64,000 nucleotides of DNA from CAWDPQ01 sp963804245 (GTDB lineage: Bacteria > Acidobacteriota > Vicinamibacteria > Vicinamibacterales > 2-12-FULL-66-21). Location: the NCBI GenBank assembly GCA_963804245.1, contig CAWDPQ010000017.1, positions 124,001-188,000 on the forward strand, written 5' to 3'. A program made the translations under genes and the position numbers. Numbering within the stretch: position 1 is the first letter of the stretch; each line of letters starts with the position of its first letter. This document shows positions 53,801-63,301 of the stretch, one piece after another. The notes beneath the pieces are model-generated. The model did not search any database and was not told the DNA's origin. It saw nothing but the letters and a program-made list of their open reading frames with translations.

Positions 53801-55210
53801 GATCGGCGGCCGGCAATTCTCGGTGCAACAGGCGGCGCCGGGATGCAGCGTGTCGTTGTCACCAACGTCTATCGCCTTGACGCCGGGGATTGCCTTCAAA
53901 GGGATCACGGTCACCGCAGGCGCCGGTTGCACGTGGACGACGACCAACACCGCGTCGTGGATCACGGTGACATCGGGCCTGAGTGGAACGGGCAATGGGT
54001 CGGTTTTCATGAACATCGCGGCGAACAATACGAATGCTGAACGCACGGCAATCCTGACCATCGGCGGCCAGCAGGCCACCGTGACACAGGCAGGTCAGGG
54101 GTGCGCCATCACGCTGTCGCCGGTGTCGGTGACAGTGCCCGCGAGCGGATCGAGTGGTGCGATCACCGTGGCCGGATCCATCGCCTGCTCGTGGACCGCC
54201 ACCAGCGGCGTACCGTGGATCACTGTGACCGCCGGTGGATCGGGTACTGGGAATGGGACCATCCAGTACACCGTTGCGGCGAACACGTCTTCGGCGCTGC
54301 GTTCGGGCGTCATCAGTATCGCCGGACGCACCTTCACGGTCACCCAGGAGGCCGCCGCGGCGACCGCAGGCTCTGTGCAACGCCACGCTCTCGAGCAACG
54401 GCATGGCGATTCCTTCGTCGGCGCTCAACATCAGCGTCGGCGTGAGCGTCACTGACGGCTGTGCGTGGGCAGCGACCTCCACCGCGCCGTGGATCTCCGT
54501 CGCGGCTCCGGCGGGAGGCCAGGGACAGGGACCTGGCAACGTCGGGTTTGCCATCGCCCAGAACACAGGGACCTCGACTCGCGTCGGCTCGGCCAACGTC
54601 GCGGGCAATACTTTCCAGGTGACCCAGGCGGGTGCGTGTCAGTATTCGGTGACGCCGACGACGGTGTCGCTCGGCAGCGCGGCAGGCGCGGCCGGCGTCT
54701 CCGTCACGGCGGGTGTTGGCTGCGAATGGACGGCTCAGAGCTCGGTGCCGTGGATCACGTTGAACAGTTCCAGCGGCACGGGCGGCGGCACAGTGGGCCT
54801 GAACGTCTCAGCCAACACCACTTCTTCCGCGCGATCGGCGACGTTGACGATCGCCGGCGCTACGGTGACCGTCAACCAGCAGGCCGGAGCGGCGTGCACA
54901 GTCACCGTCAGCCCGCGCAGTCTGAGTCCGCATTTCAAGGGGTCGGATGAATCGCTCGCGATTACGACGTCGGCTGGATGTGCCTGGAGCGCAACGACCA
55001 GTGTGCAGTGGCTGACGTTCCCGAGGGGCAATTCAGGAACCGGCGGCGGTACGCTGACGGTTCACGTCCCGGCCAATACGACCGGCGAGGCGCGAGTCGG
55101 CATGATCGTCGTCGGCGGCGCCAGCGTGACCGTGACGCAGCGCTCGGGCAAGGCGCCGAAACCGCCCGTAGGCGTGGTGGTGCAGGAGACCGCAGAAGGA
55201 GAAACAGTAG
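50877..55210 (+). CDS. Giant secreted protein with about 15 BACON-type repeats, one-base frameshift
   Basis: About 1440 aa. Signal peptide (MSRLSSIRTGLAVLAVVTFATAAAAQ), an Ig/FN3-like domain (residues about 30-125), then 15 repeats of about 88 aa by my count. Each has a first Cys (C-x-Y-x-I-x-P), a second Cys in GCxWTATS, a WITVTSG core, GSGTGNGxVxYxVAANT, Arg-x-G, and a closing ITVAGQxFxVTQ. BACON modules are beta-sandwiches linked to carbohydrate or mucin binding and adhesion. The frame breaks near 54365 (one extra base). The 3' end is unclear: the corrected frame runs to 55410, antisense to the receiver gene; a TAG at 55208 would need one further one-base correction and I take it as the likely end. 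Confidence 0.85.
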
Positions 55211-55216
55211 GGAGAC

Positions 55217-55579
55217 CTAGTGGCTCGAGCCGCAGGCTCCCTCGACCGCTTCGAGTAACGCGCGGAACTCGATCGGTTTTCTCAGGCAGGGCGCGCGGAG
55301 ACGTTGAACCATCTCGGTGTGCTCGGCGACCGCGGTCACGCAGACCACGGGAACGTCAGCAAGGGATGGTTCACGTAGCTGTTCGGCTCGAAACTCCCAG
55401 CCGTCCATGATCGGCATCATGAGGTCGAGGAGCACGAGGCAAGGGCGCCGGTGCCGCATCTGCTCCAACGCCTCTCGGCCGTTGGCCGCGGTCATCGTCT
55501 CGAAGCCGTGATTTGTGAGCAGGACGTTCATGAGCTCACGAACGTCCATGTCGTCCTCGACAATCAGCACGCAAGGCAT
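55217..55579 (-). CDS. Single-domain response regulator (CheY-like receiver)
   Basis: 120 aa: VLIVEDDMDVRELM acid pair, phosphoacceptor in LVLLDLMMPIMDG, CVTAV, and Lys in LRKPIEF, all intact. No output domain. The start at 55579 matches the domain edge; a TATACT about 20 bases upstream may be the -10. It has no adjacent kinase and is convergent with the BACON-repeat gene, so it is an orphan receiver of the kind used in phosphorelays. Confidence 0.9.
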   Translation of the reverse strand: MPCVLIVEDDMDVRELMNVLLTNHGFETMTAANGREALEQMRHRRPCLVLLDLMMPIMDGWEFRAEQLREPSLADVPVVCVTAVAEHTEMVQRLRAPCLRKPIEFRALLEAVEGACGSSH

Positions 55580-55674
55580 GAGCGGCGAACCGGCGGGCAG
55601 TATATACCCGTAGCAACGCACTTTTCCGCCACCCGGGCCGCCGACCCAGGTTACCCTCACCAGCACCTTCGAAC

Positions 55675-55705
55675 TCGACGGCGCCACTCAGCCTGGCGCC
55701 GTCGA
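55675..55705. repeat. 12-bp perfect inverted repeat (TCGACGGCGCCA, loop 7)
   Basis: Arms 55675-55686 and 55694-55705 around CTCAGCC, about 95 bases upstream of the receiver gene start. No T-run. The same bases read as an open plus-strand stretch ending ...NKYVPFL-stop at about 55757, perhaps a decayed gene end; no start codon is available. Confidence 0.4.
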
Positions 55706-55906
55706 CCACTCCCGAGAAGTCGCCGACCAGCTCAACAAGTACGTCCCATTTCTCTGAGCGTTCTGGCAGGATGCATGCTCACCGCTGACCGTCTGGCCCG
55801 CCGGGGCTTCTTCCGATCGCCAGACGATCACGGCGTCCCCCAATCTGAACGTCGGGAGCCCCGCGGGTCGACTCGACCGACCGTCGTGTAAGAAAGGCGT
55901 CTCCAT
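55688..55906 (-). CDS. Possible small protein, 72 aa
   Basis: Weak candidate. ATG at 55906 with GAGGG about 6 bases before it. The middle (RPAGLPTFRLGDAVIVWRSEE) looks protein-like, with a beta-rich GDAVIVW segment, but I recognise no family and the C-terminal part reads like non-coding sequence. It overlaps the hairpin at its 3' end. Alternatives: non-coding leader or remnant. Confidence 0.3.
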   Translation of the reverse strand: METPFLHDGRSSRPAGLPTFRLGDAVIVWRSEEAPAGQTVSGEHASCQNAQRNGTYLLSWSATSREWSTAPG

Positions 55907-55976
55907 GTCAGGCCCTCAACTCGATTTTGCGCAAGCGACGCTGTAGCTGGAGCAGGATGGCGACGATATATGGCCC

Positions 55977-56159
55977 ATGGCAAACGACGATGAAACGCTG
56001 GCACGACTCAGAGCGCTCGCCGACCGGCTCGAGCGCTTGAGGCAGCAGGCTCGAGAGGTGCACAACGTCGCGGCCGACCAGGTCAGGTCGGCCCATCTCA
56101 GCACTCGACAGCGAAAAGTGCCGAACGGGACGGAGCGTCGCGTCGGCAAGCGGTCCTGA
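55977..56159 (+). CDS. Possible small helical protein, 60 aa
   Basis: Short reading frame with a clear heptad-like helix (DETLARLRALADRLERLRQQAREV) followed by a basic tail. No ribosome site; a TATATGG about 10 bases before the ATG could be a -10 for a leaderless start. Unknown function. The rest of 55907-56329 shows nothing else convincing. Confidence 0.4.
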   Translation: MANDDETLARLRALADRLERLRQQAREVHNVAADQVRSAHLSTRQRKVPNGTERRVGKRS

Positions 56160-56329
56160 ACAGCTCGGCCGTCGATTGACCTCCGCGGATCCGCAGCCTC
56201 CTCCCACAACCGCGTTTCCGCGCCACAGTTCCAGCCGCACCGCGTAAGCCATCCGAGCTCCGGATTCAAACTCCGGGCAGACCGCGGCGCTTGCAAATCA
56301 GTACCGCGCATGATGGTGTTGGTGCTGCG

Positions 56330-57880
56330 ATGCGACACTCCCGACGGAACCTGCTCGTGGCCTCCCTGCTGTTGGCGATTGTTGCCGTCGTGTTCCTGTC
56401 ACTCGGCATTCGGGCGGCCCCGCACGTGCGGAATCAGGTTGTCGCATCGGTGAACGAACGATTTCAGGCGGGACTTTCGCTCGACGCGTTCCAGGTGAGC
56501 GTGTTCCCTCGTCCGGAAGTCAGGGGGGCGGGACTCGCCGTCAGCTGGCACAACCGCAGCGACGTGCCGCCGCTGATTCGTATCGGCAGTTTCGGCGCCT
56601 CCGCCGGGGTGTTCGGCCTGATTGGAACGCCCGTACGGCTGCGGACCGTGCAGTTGGATCGCCTCGAGATTCACATCCCGCCCGGAGGAATCAAGGGCGC
56701 GCGCGCATCCGAGCCGGCGCCCGACCGCGAGCGCGAACACTCACCTGTTCGGCTGACGATCGACGAGATCGTCGCGAGCGCTGCGCAGCTGCAGATTGCG
56801 TCGAAGGATCCCGCGAAACTGCCGCGCGTGTTCGACATTCACGATCTGCATATTTTCGAGTACGGACAGAAGGACGGCGCCAGCTTCCGCGCCTCACTGA
56901 CCAACCCGACGCCCCAGGGTCACATCGCCACGACCGGTGTCTTCGGTCCGTGGAATTCGGAGGAACCCAGGACGACACCGGTACGCGGGAAATACACCTT
57001 CACCAACGCCGACATGAACACCATCAAGGGACTCGACGGGACTCTCTCCTCTCACGGCGAGTACACCGGCGTGCTCGAACGGATTGCGGTCACCGGCGAA
57101 ACGGATACGCCCGACTTCTCGATTGATATCGCTGGCCAACCGGTGCCACTCAAGACGACATTCAAGGCCATCGTCGACGGCACAAATGGAAACACCTACC
57201 TCGAAGAGGTGGATGCACGGCTGATCGACTCCCACATCCTGGCGAAGGGCTCCGTCGTACGCACCAAGGATGTCAAAGGCCGGCATGTCGCGCTCGACAT
57301 CGTCATCGATCAGGCGCGCATCGAAGATCTGCTCAAGCTGGCCATCAAAGGCGCGAAGGCTCCTCTGACGGGCGCGGTGAAGGTCAAGACCACGTTCAAC
57401 CTGCCCGCGGGAGAATTGGATGTGATTCAGCGTCTTCGCCTCGCCGGCGAGTTCGCGCTCGACAAGGCACGCTTCACCAACTTCAACGTGCAGAAGCGCA
57501 TCAACCTGCTGAGTAAAAAAGGACGGACCGACGACTCACCGGACGAGGCGGAAAGCGTCGTGTCGGCGCTGCGCGGGCGATTCGAACTGAAGAACGCGAC
57601 GTTGTCGTTTCCCAGTCTGACTTTCGCCGTGCCCGGTGCGATCGTGCAGCTCGCGGGGACCTGTAATCTGGCCAACGAAGGCCTCGATTTCACCGGCCAG
57701 CTCCTCCTCGATGCCAGTTTGAGCGAAACGACGTCGGGTATGAAGGCCGTGCTGGCGACGATTGCGCAGCCGCTCTTTCAGCGGAAGGGTGGCGGCTCGC
57801 GCATCCCGATCAAGATCGGCGGTACGTGGACGAAACCCAGCTTCGGGCTCGATGTGAAACGCGTGTTCGGCCGCGGGTAA
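56330..57880 (+). CDS. AsmA-family protein
   Basis: 516 aa. N-terminal membrane anchor (residues about 5-27, LLVASLLLAIVAVVFLSLGI), then the AsmA-type beta-rich periplasmic body: FQAGLSLDAFQVSVFPRPEVRGAGLAV split over the typical first strands, IGSFGASAGVFGLIGTPVRLRTVQLD, and a C-terminal part with FELKNATLSFPSLTFAVPGAIVQLAGTCNL divided over strands and a closing KIGGTWTKPSFGLDVKRVF. AsmA/TamB/YhdP relatives form grooves that carry lipid between inner and outer membrane. The start at 56330 (MRHSRRNLL) places the anchor properly; an upstream in-frame codon at 56291 has no support. Single gene. Confidence 0.85.
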   Translation: MRHSRRNLLVASLLLAIVAVVFLSLGIRAAPHVRNQVVASVNERFQAGLSLDAFQVSVFPRPEVRGAGLAVSWHNRSDVPPLIRIGSFGASAGVFGLIGTPVRLRTVQLDRLEIHIPPGGIKGARASEPAPDREREHSPVRLTIDEIVASAAQLQIASKDPAKLPRVFDIHDLHIFEYGQKDGASFRASLTNPTPQGHIATTGVFGPWNSEEPRTTPVRGKYTFTNADMNTIKGLDGTLSSHGEYTGVLERIAVTGETDTPDFSIDIAGQPVPLKTTFKAIVDGTNGNTYLEEVDARLIDSHILAKGSVVRTKDVKGRHVALDIVIDQARIEDLLKLAIKGAKAPLTGAVKVKTTFNLPAGELDVIQRLRLAGEFALDKARFTNFNVQKRINLLSKKGRTDDSPDEAESVVSALRGRFELKNATLSFPSLTFAVPGAIVQLAGTCNLANEGLDFTGQLLLDASLSETTSGMKAVLATIAQPLFQRKGGGSRIPIKIGGTWTKPSFGLDVKRVFGRG

Positions 57881-57930
57881 CGCTAGTTACTCGGGCCGGG
57901 TGCCCGGCAGCGCTGACAGGTCCGCGGAGA

Positions 57931-57936
57931 TATAAT
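57931..57936 (+). promoter_or_regulatory. Putative -10 element (TATAAT) of the 57979-59752 gene pair
   Basis: Perfect TATAAT 42 bases before the GTG at 57979; a CTGACA upstream is only 12 bases away, too close for a -35. Unlike the leaderless candidates, this transcript has a leader with a strong AAGGAGG ribosome site. Confidence 0.45.
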
Positions 57937-57978
57937 TCGGGCTCCCCGTGAAGATTCGCCCCAGACGAAGGAGGATCC

Positions 57979-58902
57979 GTGCGCCATACGGCGCGCTTCG
58001 TGGTCGCGGTCCTGGTCATCGTCGCGTTTCCACGGCCGGCAACGGCACAGACCGTCGTCGATCTGCCCGGCCGGGAAACGCGAGAGGTGATCAGGGATAG
58101 CCCTGTCTACATCACTGCAGATTCGTCGCTCGTGCCGCTGACCACATTGAGCGAGGGCACGCGCGTTTCCGTTCGCCGGCGCTCGGCTGAGTGGACGCTG
58201 ATCGAATTCACCGATCCGCGCTGGGGCGTGCGGACTGCCTACATTCGAACCGACGCGTTGTCGCCATCCGGTACGGTGGTCAATACGCCCGCGGCTGACG
58301 ACACCGCAGGCCTCACGGCGAGACCTCCGTCGCGTCGCCCCGCCCCCGACCCGCACGATCCATACATCAAGTTCAGCGTGGACGAGGCGATCCAGTTCGG
58401 CAAGAAGGAGGCAGACGTACAGGTCTACTGGCTCCAGGCGACCGAGCGCTGGAGCTATCCCCCACGGGTGGCGGCATACACGACGCCCTTTCTGAGGGTC
58501 GCGCTGGCGGCCAGCGACGCGAAGAAGAAATCGCAACCTTTCGGCACGGCCGACGTGACGCGGAACATGACCGAGGCGGCCGTGCACATCATCGGGCTCG
58601 ATCAGGACGTGAAGGGCGGCGCGATTGCCAATGTCGATAGGATCTTCGTCATGCCGAAAGGCGTCAAAGACCCGACCCGCGCCGTGCTGCCGGTGCACAC
58701 CGAACAGCTTTCCGAAGAGTACAAGCACACCATCGGCTTCACGGCCGGCGAACGCGGCGTGATTGCCGTGTTTCCGCTCTCCATTCTTCGCGAGGGCAAC
58801 GAAGTACACGTGATCTTCGACAGGAAAATCCTCGATGCAAGAGGCGGAGCGTCCTATTGCGCCGATTGCGCGGTGCCCATCAAGTTGAAGGGCGTTCGCT
58901 GA
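57979..58902 (+). CDS. Secreted hypothetical protein with SH3-like domain
   Basis: 307 aa. Signal peptide (VRHTARFVVAVLVIVAFPRPATAQ), an SH3-like segment at about 35-95 (VIRDSPVYITADSS, LTTLSEGTRVSVRRRSAEWTL, WGVRTAYIRTDALS), a Pro-rich linker, and a C-terminal domain of unknown type (FSVDEAIQFGKKEADVQVYWLQ near the start; YCADCAVP near the end, a CxxC). GTG start with AAGGAGGATCC upstream. It is followed 4 bases later by another secreted unknown, so they form an operon. No function assigned. Confidence 0.75.
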   Translation: MRHTARFVVAVLVIVAFPRPATAQTVVDLPGRETREVIRDSPVYITADSSLVPLTTLSEGTRVSVRRRSAEWTLIEFTDPRWGVRTAYIRTDALSPSGTVVNTPAADDTAGLTARPPSRRPAPDPHDPYIKFSVDEAIQFGKKEADVQVYWLQATERWSYPPRVAAYTTPFLRVALAASDAKKKSQPFGTADVTRNMTEAAVHIIGLDQDVKGGAIANVDRIFVMPKGVKDPTRAVLPVHTEQLSEEYKHTIGFTAGERGVIAVFPLSILREGNEVHVIFDRKILDARGGASYCADCAVPIKLKGVR

Positions 58903-58906
58903 CGCC

Positions 58907-59752
58907 GTGACGAAGACCGCGGTTCTCGTCCGCTCTTTACTGGCGAGCGGGATCGCGCTTGTCGCCACTCCCCTCCCAGCGGCGGGCGCCGAACCCGATC
59001 TCTCGATCCTGCTGCGCCGCGCCGGTGAGTACGTGCGCAGCTACCATGAGACCCTGACGACGATCGTCGCTGACGAGATGTACGTGCAGCGCGCGACCCG
59101 GCTGAACGAGGATGAGCAAGAGCGAACGCTGAAATCGGAGTTCGCACTCGTCCGCGGCGCGCCGGGAGAGGATCTCTGGCTCGCCATCCGCGACGTCGTC
59201 GAAGTGGACGGCAAGCGGATCGCGGAGCAATCGCGGCTGCACGCGCTGCTCACAGGCGCCCGCGGCAGCCTTCGCGCCGCGGCCCTGGCGATAGCGACCG
59301 AACAAGCGAAGTACAACCTCGGTGACATCTTTCGTACGATCAACATCCCTACCCTGCCGCTGGAATTTTTGCTGCCCGATCGCCGGTCACGATTTCGCTT
59401 CACACGAACGGGAACGGTGGCGCTATCGGGAAGCAGCGCGGGCGCGGTGAGCTACGAGGAACGCTCGCGTCCCACGATTATCAGGACGCCGAATGGTCGC
59501 GATGTGGTTTCGAAAGGGATGGTGTGGATCGACGAGACGACGGGACAGGTGCTGAAGACGGAGCTGAATACAGTCGGCCCGAGAGGGCTCCGTGCGGTCA
59601 TCACCGTGTCCTACGGGTTCGAGCCGAGGCTCGGATTTCTCGTGCCGGTTACCATGCGCGAATCGTACAGTGCGGGCGCGACTCAGATCAGCGCCGTCGC
59701 GACGTACAGCAATTTCCGCCGGTTCGAGACGGAGTCGCGCATTGTGAAGTAG
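58907..59752 (+). CDS. Secreted hypothetical protein, 281 aa
   Basis: Signal peptide (MTKTAVLVRSLLASGIALVATPLPAAGAE), a helical start (ILLRRAGEYVRSYHETLTTIV), then a beta-rich body: YVQRATRLNEDEQERTLKSEF, RFRFTRTGTVALSG, GMVWIDETTGQVLKTEL, and ISAVATYSNFRRFETESRI. The layout (LR..Y...V.E..Y followed by outer-membrane-lipoprotein-like strands) recurs in acidobacterial secreted proteins and vaguely resembles LolA/outer-membrane-sorting folds; this is an impression only. GTG start, coupled to the gene before. Confidence 0.72.
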   Translation: MTKTAVLVRSLLASGIALVATPLPAAGAEPDLSILLRRAGEYVRSYHETLTTIVADEMYVQRATRLNEDEQERTLKSEFALVRGAPGEDLWLAIRDVVEVDGKRIAEQSRLHALLTGARGSLRAAALAIATEQAKYNLGDIFRTINIPTLPLEFLLPDRRSRFRFTRTGTVALSGSSAGAVSYEERSRPTIIRTPNGRDVVSKGMVWIDETTGQVLKTELNTVGPRGLRAVITVSYGFEPRLGFLVPVTMRESYSAGATQISAVATYSNFRRFETESRIVK

Positions 59753-59997
59753 GGTTCAGCCAGTCGACGTTCGAGCCGCGCGAACGACGCGACCTAGTCC
59801 CGCGTTGATCGGAGAGCTGCGGTCAAACTATCATGGGCGTCGACGTTTTCCACGGGTCAAGCATGGTCATGGTCGGACACTACCAATCCATCGGCTGTGG
59901 GCGCGTTCGTTGAAGCCAGGGCCCCTCCGAGCTACACTTCGGCTCACATCAAGGTCGACCCATCGGTCAACATGGCCAGCACGCCGTTGGTGAGAGA

Positions 59998-62523
59998 GTG
60001 ACGAGTTCCAGGCGGCTCCAGACCGGCTCCGAACTCGGCGCCTATCGCCTGGAAACTCTTCTCGGCGCAGGCGGCATGGGCGAGGTGTACCGGGCAAAGG
60101 ATGTTCGACTCGGCCGATCGGTGGCGATCAAGGTCCTGCTCCCGGAAATTTCTGTCGATCTCGAAGCCCGACGGCGTTTCGAACGCGAAGCCCGCGCCAT
60201 CGCGAATCTGAACCATCCCAACATCTGTACGCTGCATGACATCGGATCCGAAGATGGCGTTGATTACATCGTGATGGAGTACCTCGAGGGCGACACGCTC
60301 GCCGCAGTCCTGGCGACGCGTCGCCTGCCAATGGACCGTGTTCTTGGTCACGGGATCGCGATCGCCAGCGCACTCGCCGCCGCCCACCAGCAGAGCATCG
60401 TGCATCGCGACCTGAAGCCAGGGAACATCATTCTGACCAAGTCCGGTATCAAGGTCCTCGATTTTGGCTTGGCCAAGTTCCCCGACGGCAGCGCGGTCGT
60501 CCTGAACGACGAGACGTTGGCAGCTCAGCCGATGGTACTGGTACGCCTGCCTACATGGCGCCCGAGCAGCGAGCCGGTAAGGAATGCGACGCGCGAACGG
60601 ACATCTACGCTTTCGGCCTTCTCCTCGCAGAAATGGCGACTGGCCGGAGGCGCATGTCCGCGTACGAGCCGTTGCCTTCCGACCTGCCGCCGCAGTTTGC
60701 CTTCGTCGTCGAACGCTGCCTCGCACACGACCCTGATGATCGGTGGCAATCGTGCACCGATGTCCGTCTCGCGCTCGAGTGCGTAGCCATCGCCGGGGCT
60801 CAGCTTCAGCATTCCGCCACTCGCCCACCGAGTTGCCGCTCATACGGTTCAGCGTTGATCTGGGCCGCAATGCCGTGCCCGGTTTACGAACGACCGTCGC
60901 GTTCTCGCCTGACGCAAGGAGAGTGGTGTTTCTTGCGCGCGGCGCTGACGGCAAGCAGCGCGCTGGCGACACGGCTCATGGCAGAAGCGCAGACGACACT
61001 ACTAAAGGGCACGGAGAACGCGCAGGATCCGTTCTTCTCGCCGGATGGCAAGTGGCTGGGGTTCTTCGCCGACTACAGACTCAAGCGGGTCTCCGTGGAG
61101 GGCGGTGCACCCGTGACCGTGTGTGAGGCGCGAACTTCCGCGGCGCCAGTTGGACCGACAACGACACGATCGTGCTCGCGCCGCACATGTTCGGTGGCCT
61201 CGTGCGCGTCCCGCCGCCGGGGGTGTCCCTGAGCCATTCACATCGCTCGCGGAGACGTGAGATAGCGCATGCCTGGCCGCAGGTCGTTGCCGCGGGGCAA
61301 GCGGTGCTCTTCACGGGCGGCGCTGCCGATGCGCCGAACGTGCAGGCGAGGTCTCTCGTCAACCCGGCGAGACGAAGGTCGTCACGGCGGCCGGCTACTG
61401 CGGCCGCTATGTTCCCTGCGGACACGTCATCTATGTCCACAAGAACACGCTATTCGCCGTGCCTTTCGACATCGACAGCCTCGAAACCCGCGGTGTGCCC
61501 GTGCCCATCGTGGACGATATGGCGGATGACGTCACCGATCGGACAGCGCATTTCGACTTCGCGAACGACGGAACACTCGTCTACTTGAGCCGCGATGCCG
61601 TCAGACCTCCAGCCGCACGATCGCTTTGATGGATTCGTCGGGTCAAATCGTCAAGCTGCTCGAAACGCCTGGACGGTATTCGTATCTCTTTCCCTCACCG
61701 GATGGAAGGAAGCTCGCGTTCATCTCCGGCCAGGACGTCTGGGTACTCGACATGAAGCGAGGGCGGCCATCACGCGTGTCGTTCAACACGATTGACAATC
61801 AGTGGCCGGTATGGGGGCCCGACAGCGCGCATCTCGTGTTCAGCGCACAGAACAGGAAGGGCACCGGACGATCGCTGTGGTGGATTCGGGCGGATGGCTC
61901 CGAAGAGCCGCAGCTTCTCTTCGAAGGCGACGACGAACTGCATCCGTCGTCAGTATCGCCAGATGGCACGTACGTGGCCGTCCATCGCCGCAGCCCCGAA
62001 ACCCTCTACGACATCTGGATGCTGCCCCTCGACTGCACCGATCCGGAGCGGCCGAAGGCAGGGGCCCTCGAGGAGTATCTGCGCACTCCGGTGAACGAAT
62101 GGGGCGCAGTGTTCTCGCCGAACGGGCGGTGGGTAGCCTACTGCTCGGACGAGTCAGGCACGGGCGAGATTTACGTGCGGCCATTTCGCGGGCGCGGTGG
62201 GCGGTGGCTCGTCTCGAGCGGCGGCATCGCCGGCACGACTGCCCACTGGCCCAGCGGCGGTCGAGCGCTGTACTACCTCAGTACGGATCGACACATCATG
62301 GAGGTGACATACACGGAAGAGGGCAACTCATTTGTCGCTGACGAACCGCGCGCTGGTCGGAAGCGACCCTGCCGTTCGCGGCGTTCAATGTCAGCCCAGA
62401 TACCACGCGGGCGATCATCGCGGCCCCTGCCGAACCTCTGGACGCCCGCCAAACCCTGCACGTGACTTTTCTCCTGAATCTGTTCGACGAGCTTCGCCGA
62501 CGTGCGCCTGCCCTGTTCAGTGA
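59998..62523 (+). pseudogene. Ser/Thr protein kinase with TolB/WD40-like propeller, at least seven frameshifts
   Basis: N-terminal Hanks-type kinase: Gly loop LGAGGMGEVYRA, VAIKVL Lys, catalytic IVHRDLKPGNII, VLDFGLAK, then after a break near 60538 GTPAYMAPEQ and DARTDIYAFGLLLAEMATG. It continues as a six-bladed-type propeller in several frames (VAFSPDARRVVFLARG, FFSPDGKWLGFFAD, LFPSPDGRKLAFISG, SPNGRWVAYCSDESGTGEIYVRPF) and closes with LLNLFDELRR. Breaks lie near 60538, 60820, 60950, 61130, twice around 61225-61260, and 62345, some needing a base added and others removed. The GTG start has GAGAGAG upstream. A functional copy would be a soluble sensor kinase common in Acidobacteria. Decay or poor sequence are both possible. 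Confidence 0.7.
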
Positions 62524-62578
62524 CAGCAACGACCAGTTCCAGGCGCGTGGCAATGAGCTGAAGACAGCTGGCGATCCT

Positions 62579-63122
62579 TCAGGTCTGCGCCGGTTGCTGC
62601 GCCGTTCCAGCGAATCGTGCCTCTCTCTCGCGGGTCAGGTGCGGCACGATGCCGAGTTGCCGCTCGATCAACATCAGCTGTCCGCGGTGATGCATCTCGT
62701 GCTCTTTGATCGAGAGGAGCATTTCGAATCGGCTTTTCGCCGGCTGGCCGCCTGGCATCGAGACCCTCTCAGCCAATACCCCCTCGCTCAGGCCCTCGAG
62801 AAACGATGCGAACGCCTCGGCCGACCGCTGGAGCAGGTCGATGATCTCCGCCTTCGTGCGTGGCACGTGCTCCTCGGCGCTTGTCCTTCCCGAATCGTCC
62901 TGAAAAATCGTAGCCTTCAAGCGATGCCACACGCTGGCTGTGCAATTCCTGCTGCCACGCGGGTAATCAGGCGATGTGGACAGCAGTTGCGAAACCGTGC
63001 GCGTGTTGGGCGCGGCTCTGTAGGTGTATTTGTCTTCCGGAATATCCTGCGGCAATGGCGATTGTGTTTTTTCGCACGGTGCGAAACGCATGGGCGAGAT
63101 GCTTGCCTCCGTAATACGTCAT
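62579..63122 (-). pseudogene. DinB-family protein, several frameshifts
   Basis: Four-helix DinB/YfiT-like protein, presumed metal-dependent hydrolase or thiol transferase. Strong ribosome site (AAGGAGGAG) before the ATG at 63122 and an orthodox N-terminus (MTYYGGKHLAHAFRTVRKNT), then, in other frames, IPEDKYTYRAAPNTRTVSQLL, WQQELHSQRVASLEGYDFSG, and from about 62870 an unbroken C-terminal part (RTKAEIIDLLQRSAEAFASF, EMLLSIKEHEMHHRGQLML with the metal His pair). At least three single-base breaks near 63045, 62975 and 62880. Same decay-or-error question as the neighbouring kinase. Confidence 0.65.
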
Positions 63123-63301
63123 CGCTCCTCCTTACGCCGCGAAGGCGTCACGAAACAACAAGACGTGACTATACCAGCATGCCGGCGTGTCAGCGTGCGC
63201 CGCCACGCGCTCTCTCAAGGCGTTGCATAGGCGTTTTTCGAACAAAATGGGAAGACGGCACCAATGAACACGAGACACACCGGTCCGCTGATCCGTAGCC
63301 G

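Noticed and set aside
62462..63298. A 278-codon frame continuing from the kinase-propeller end
   Set aside because: After the closing LLNLFDELRR the rest is antisense to the DinB gene; the family normally ends there.
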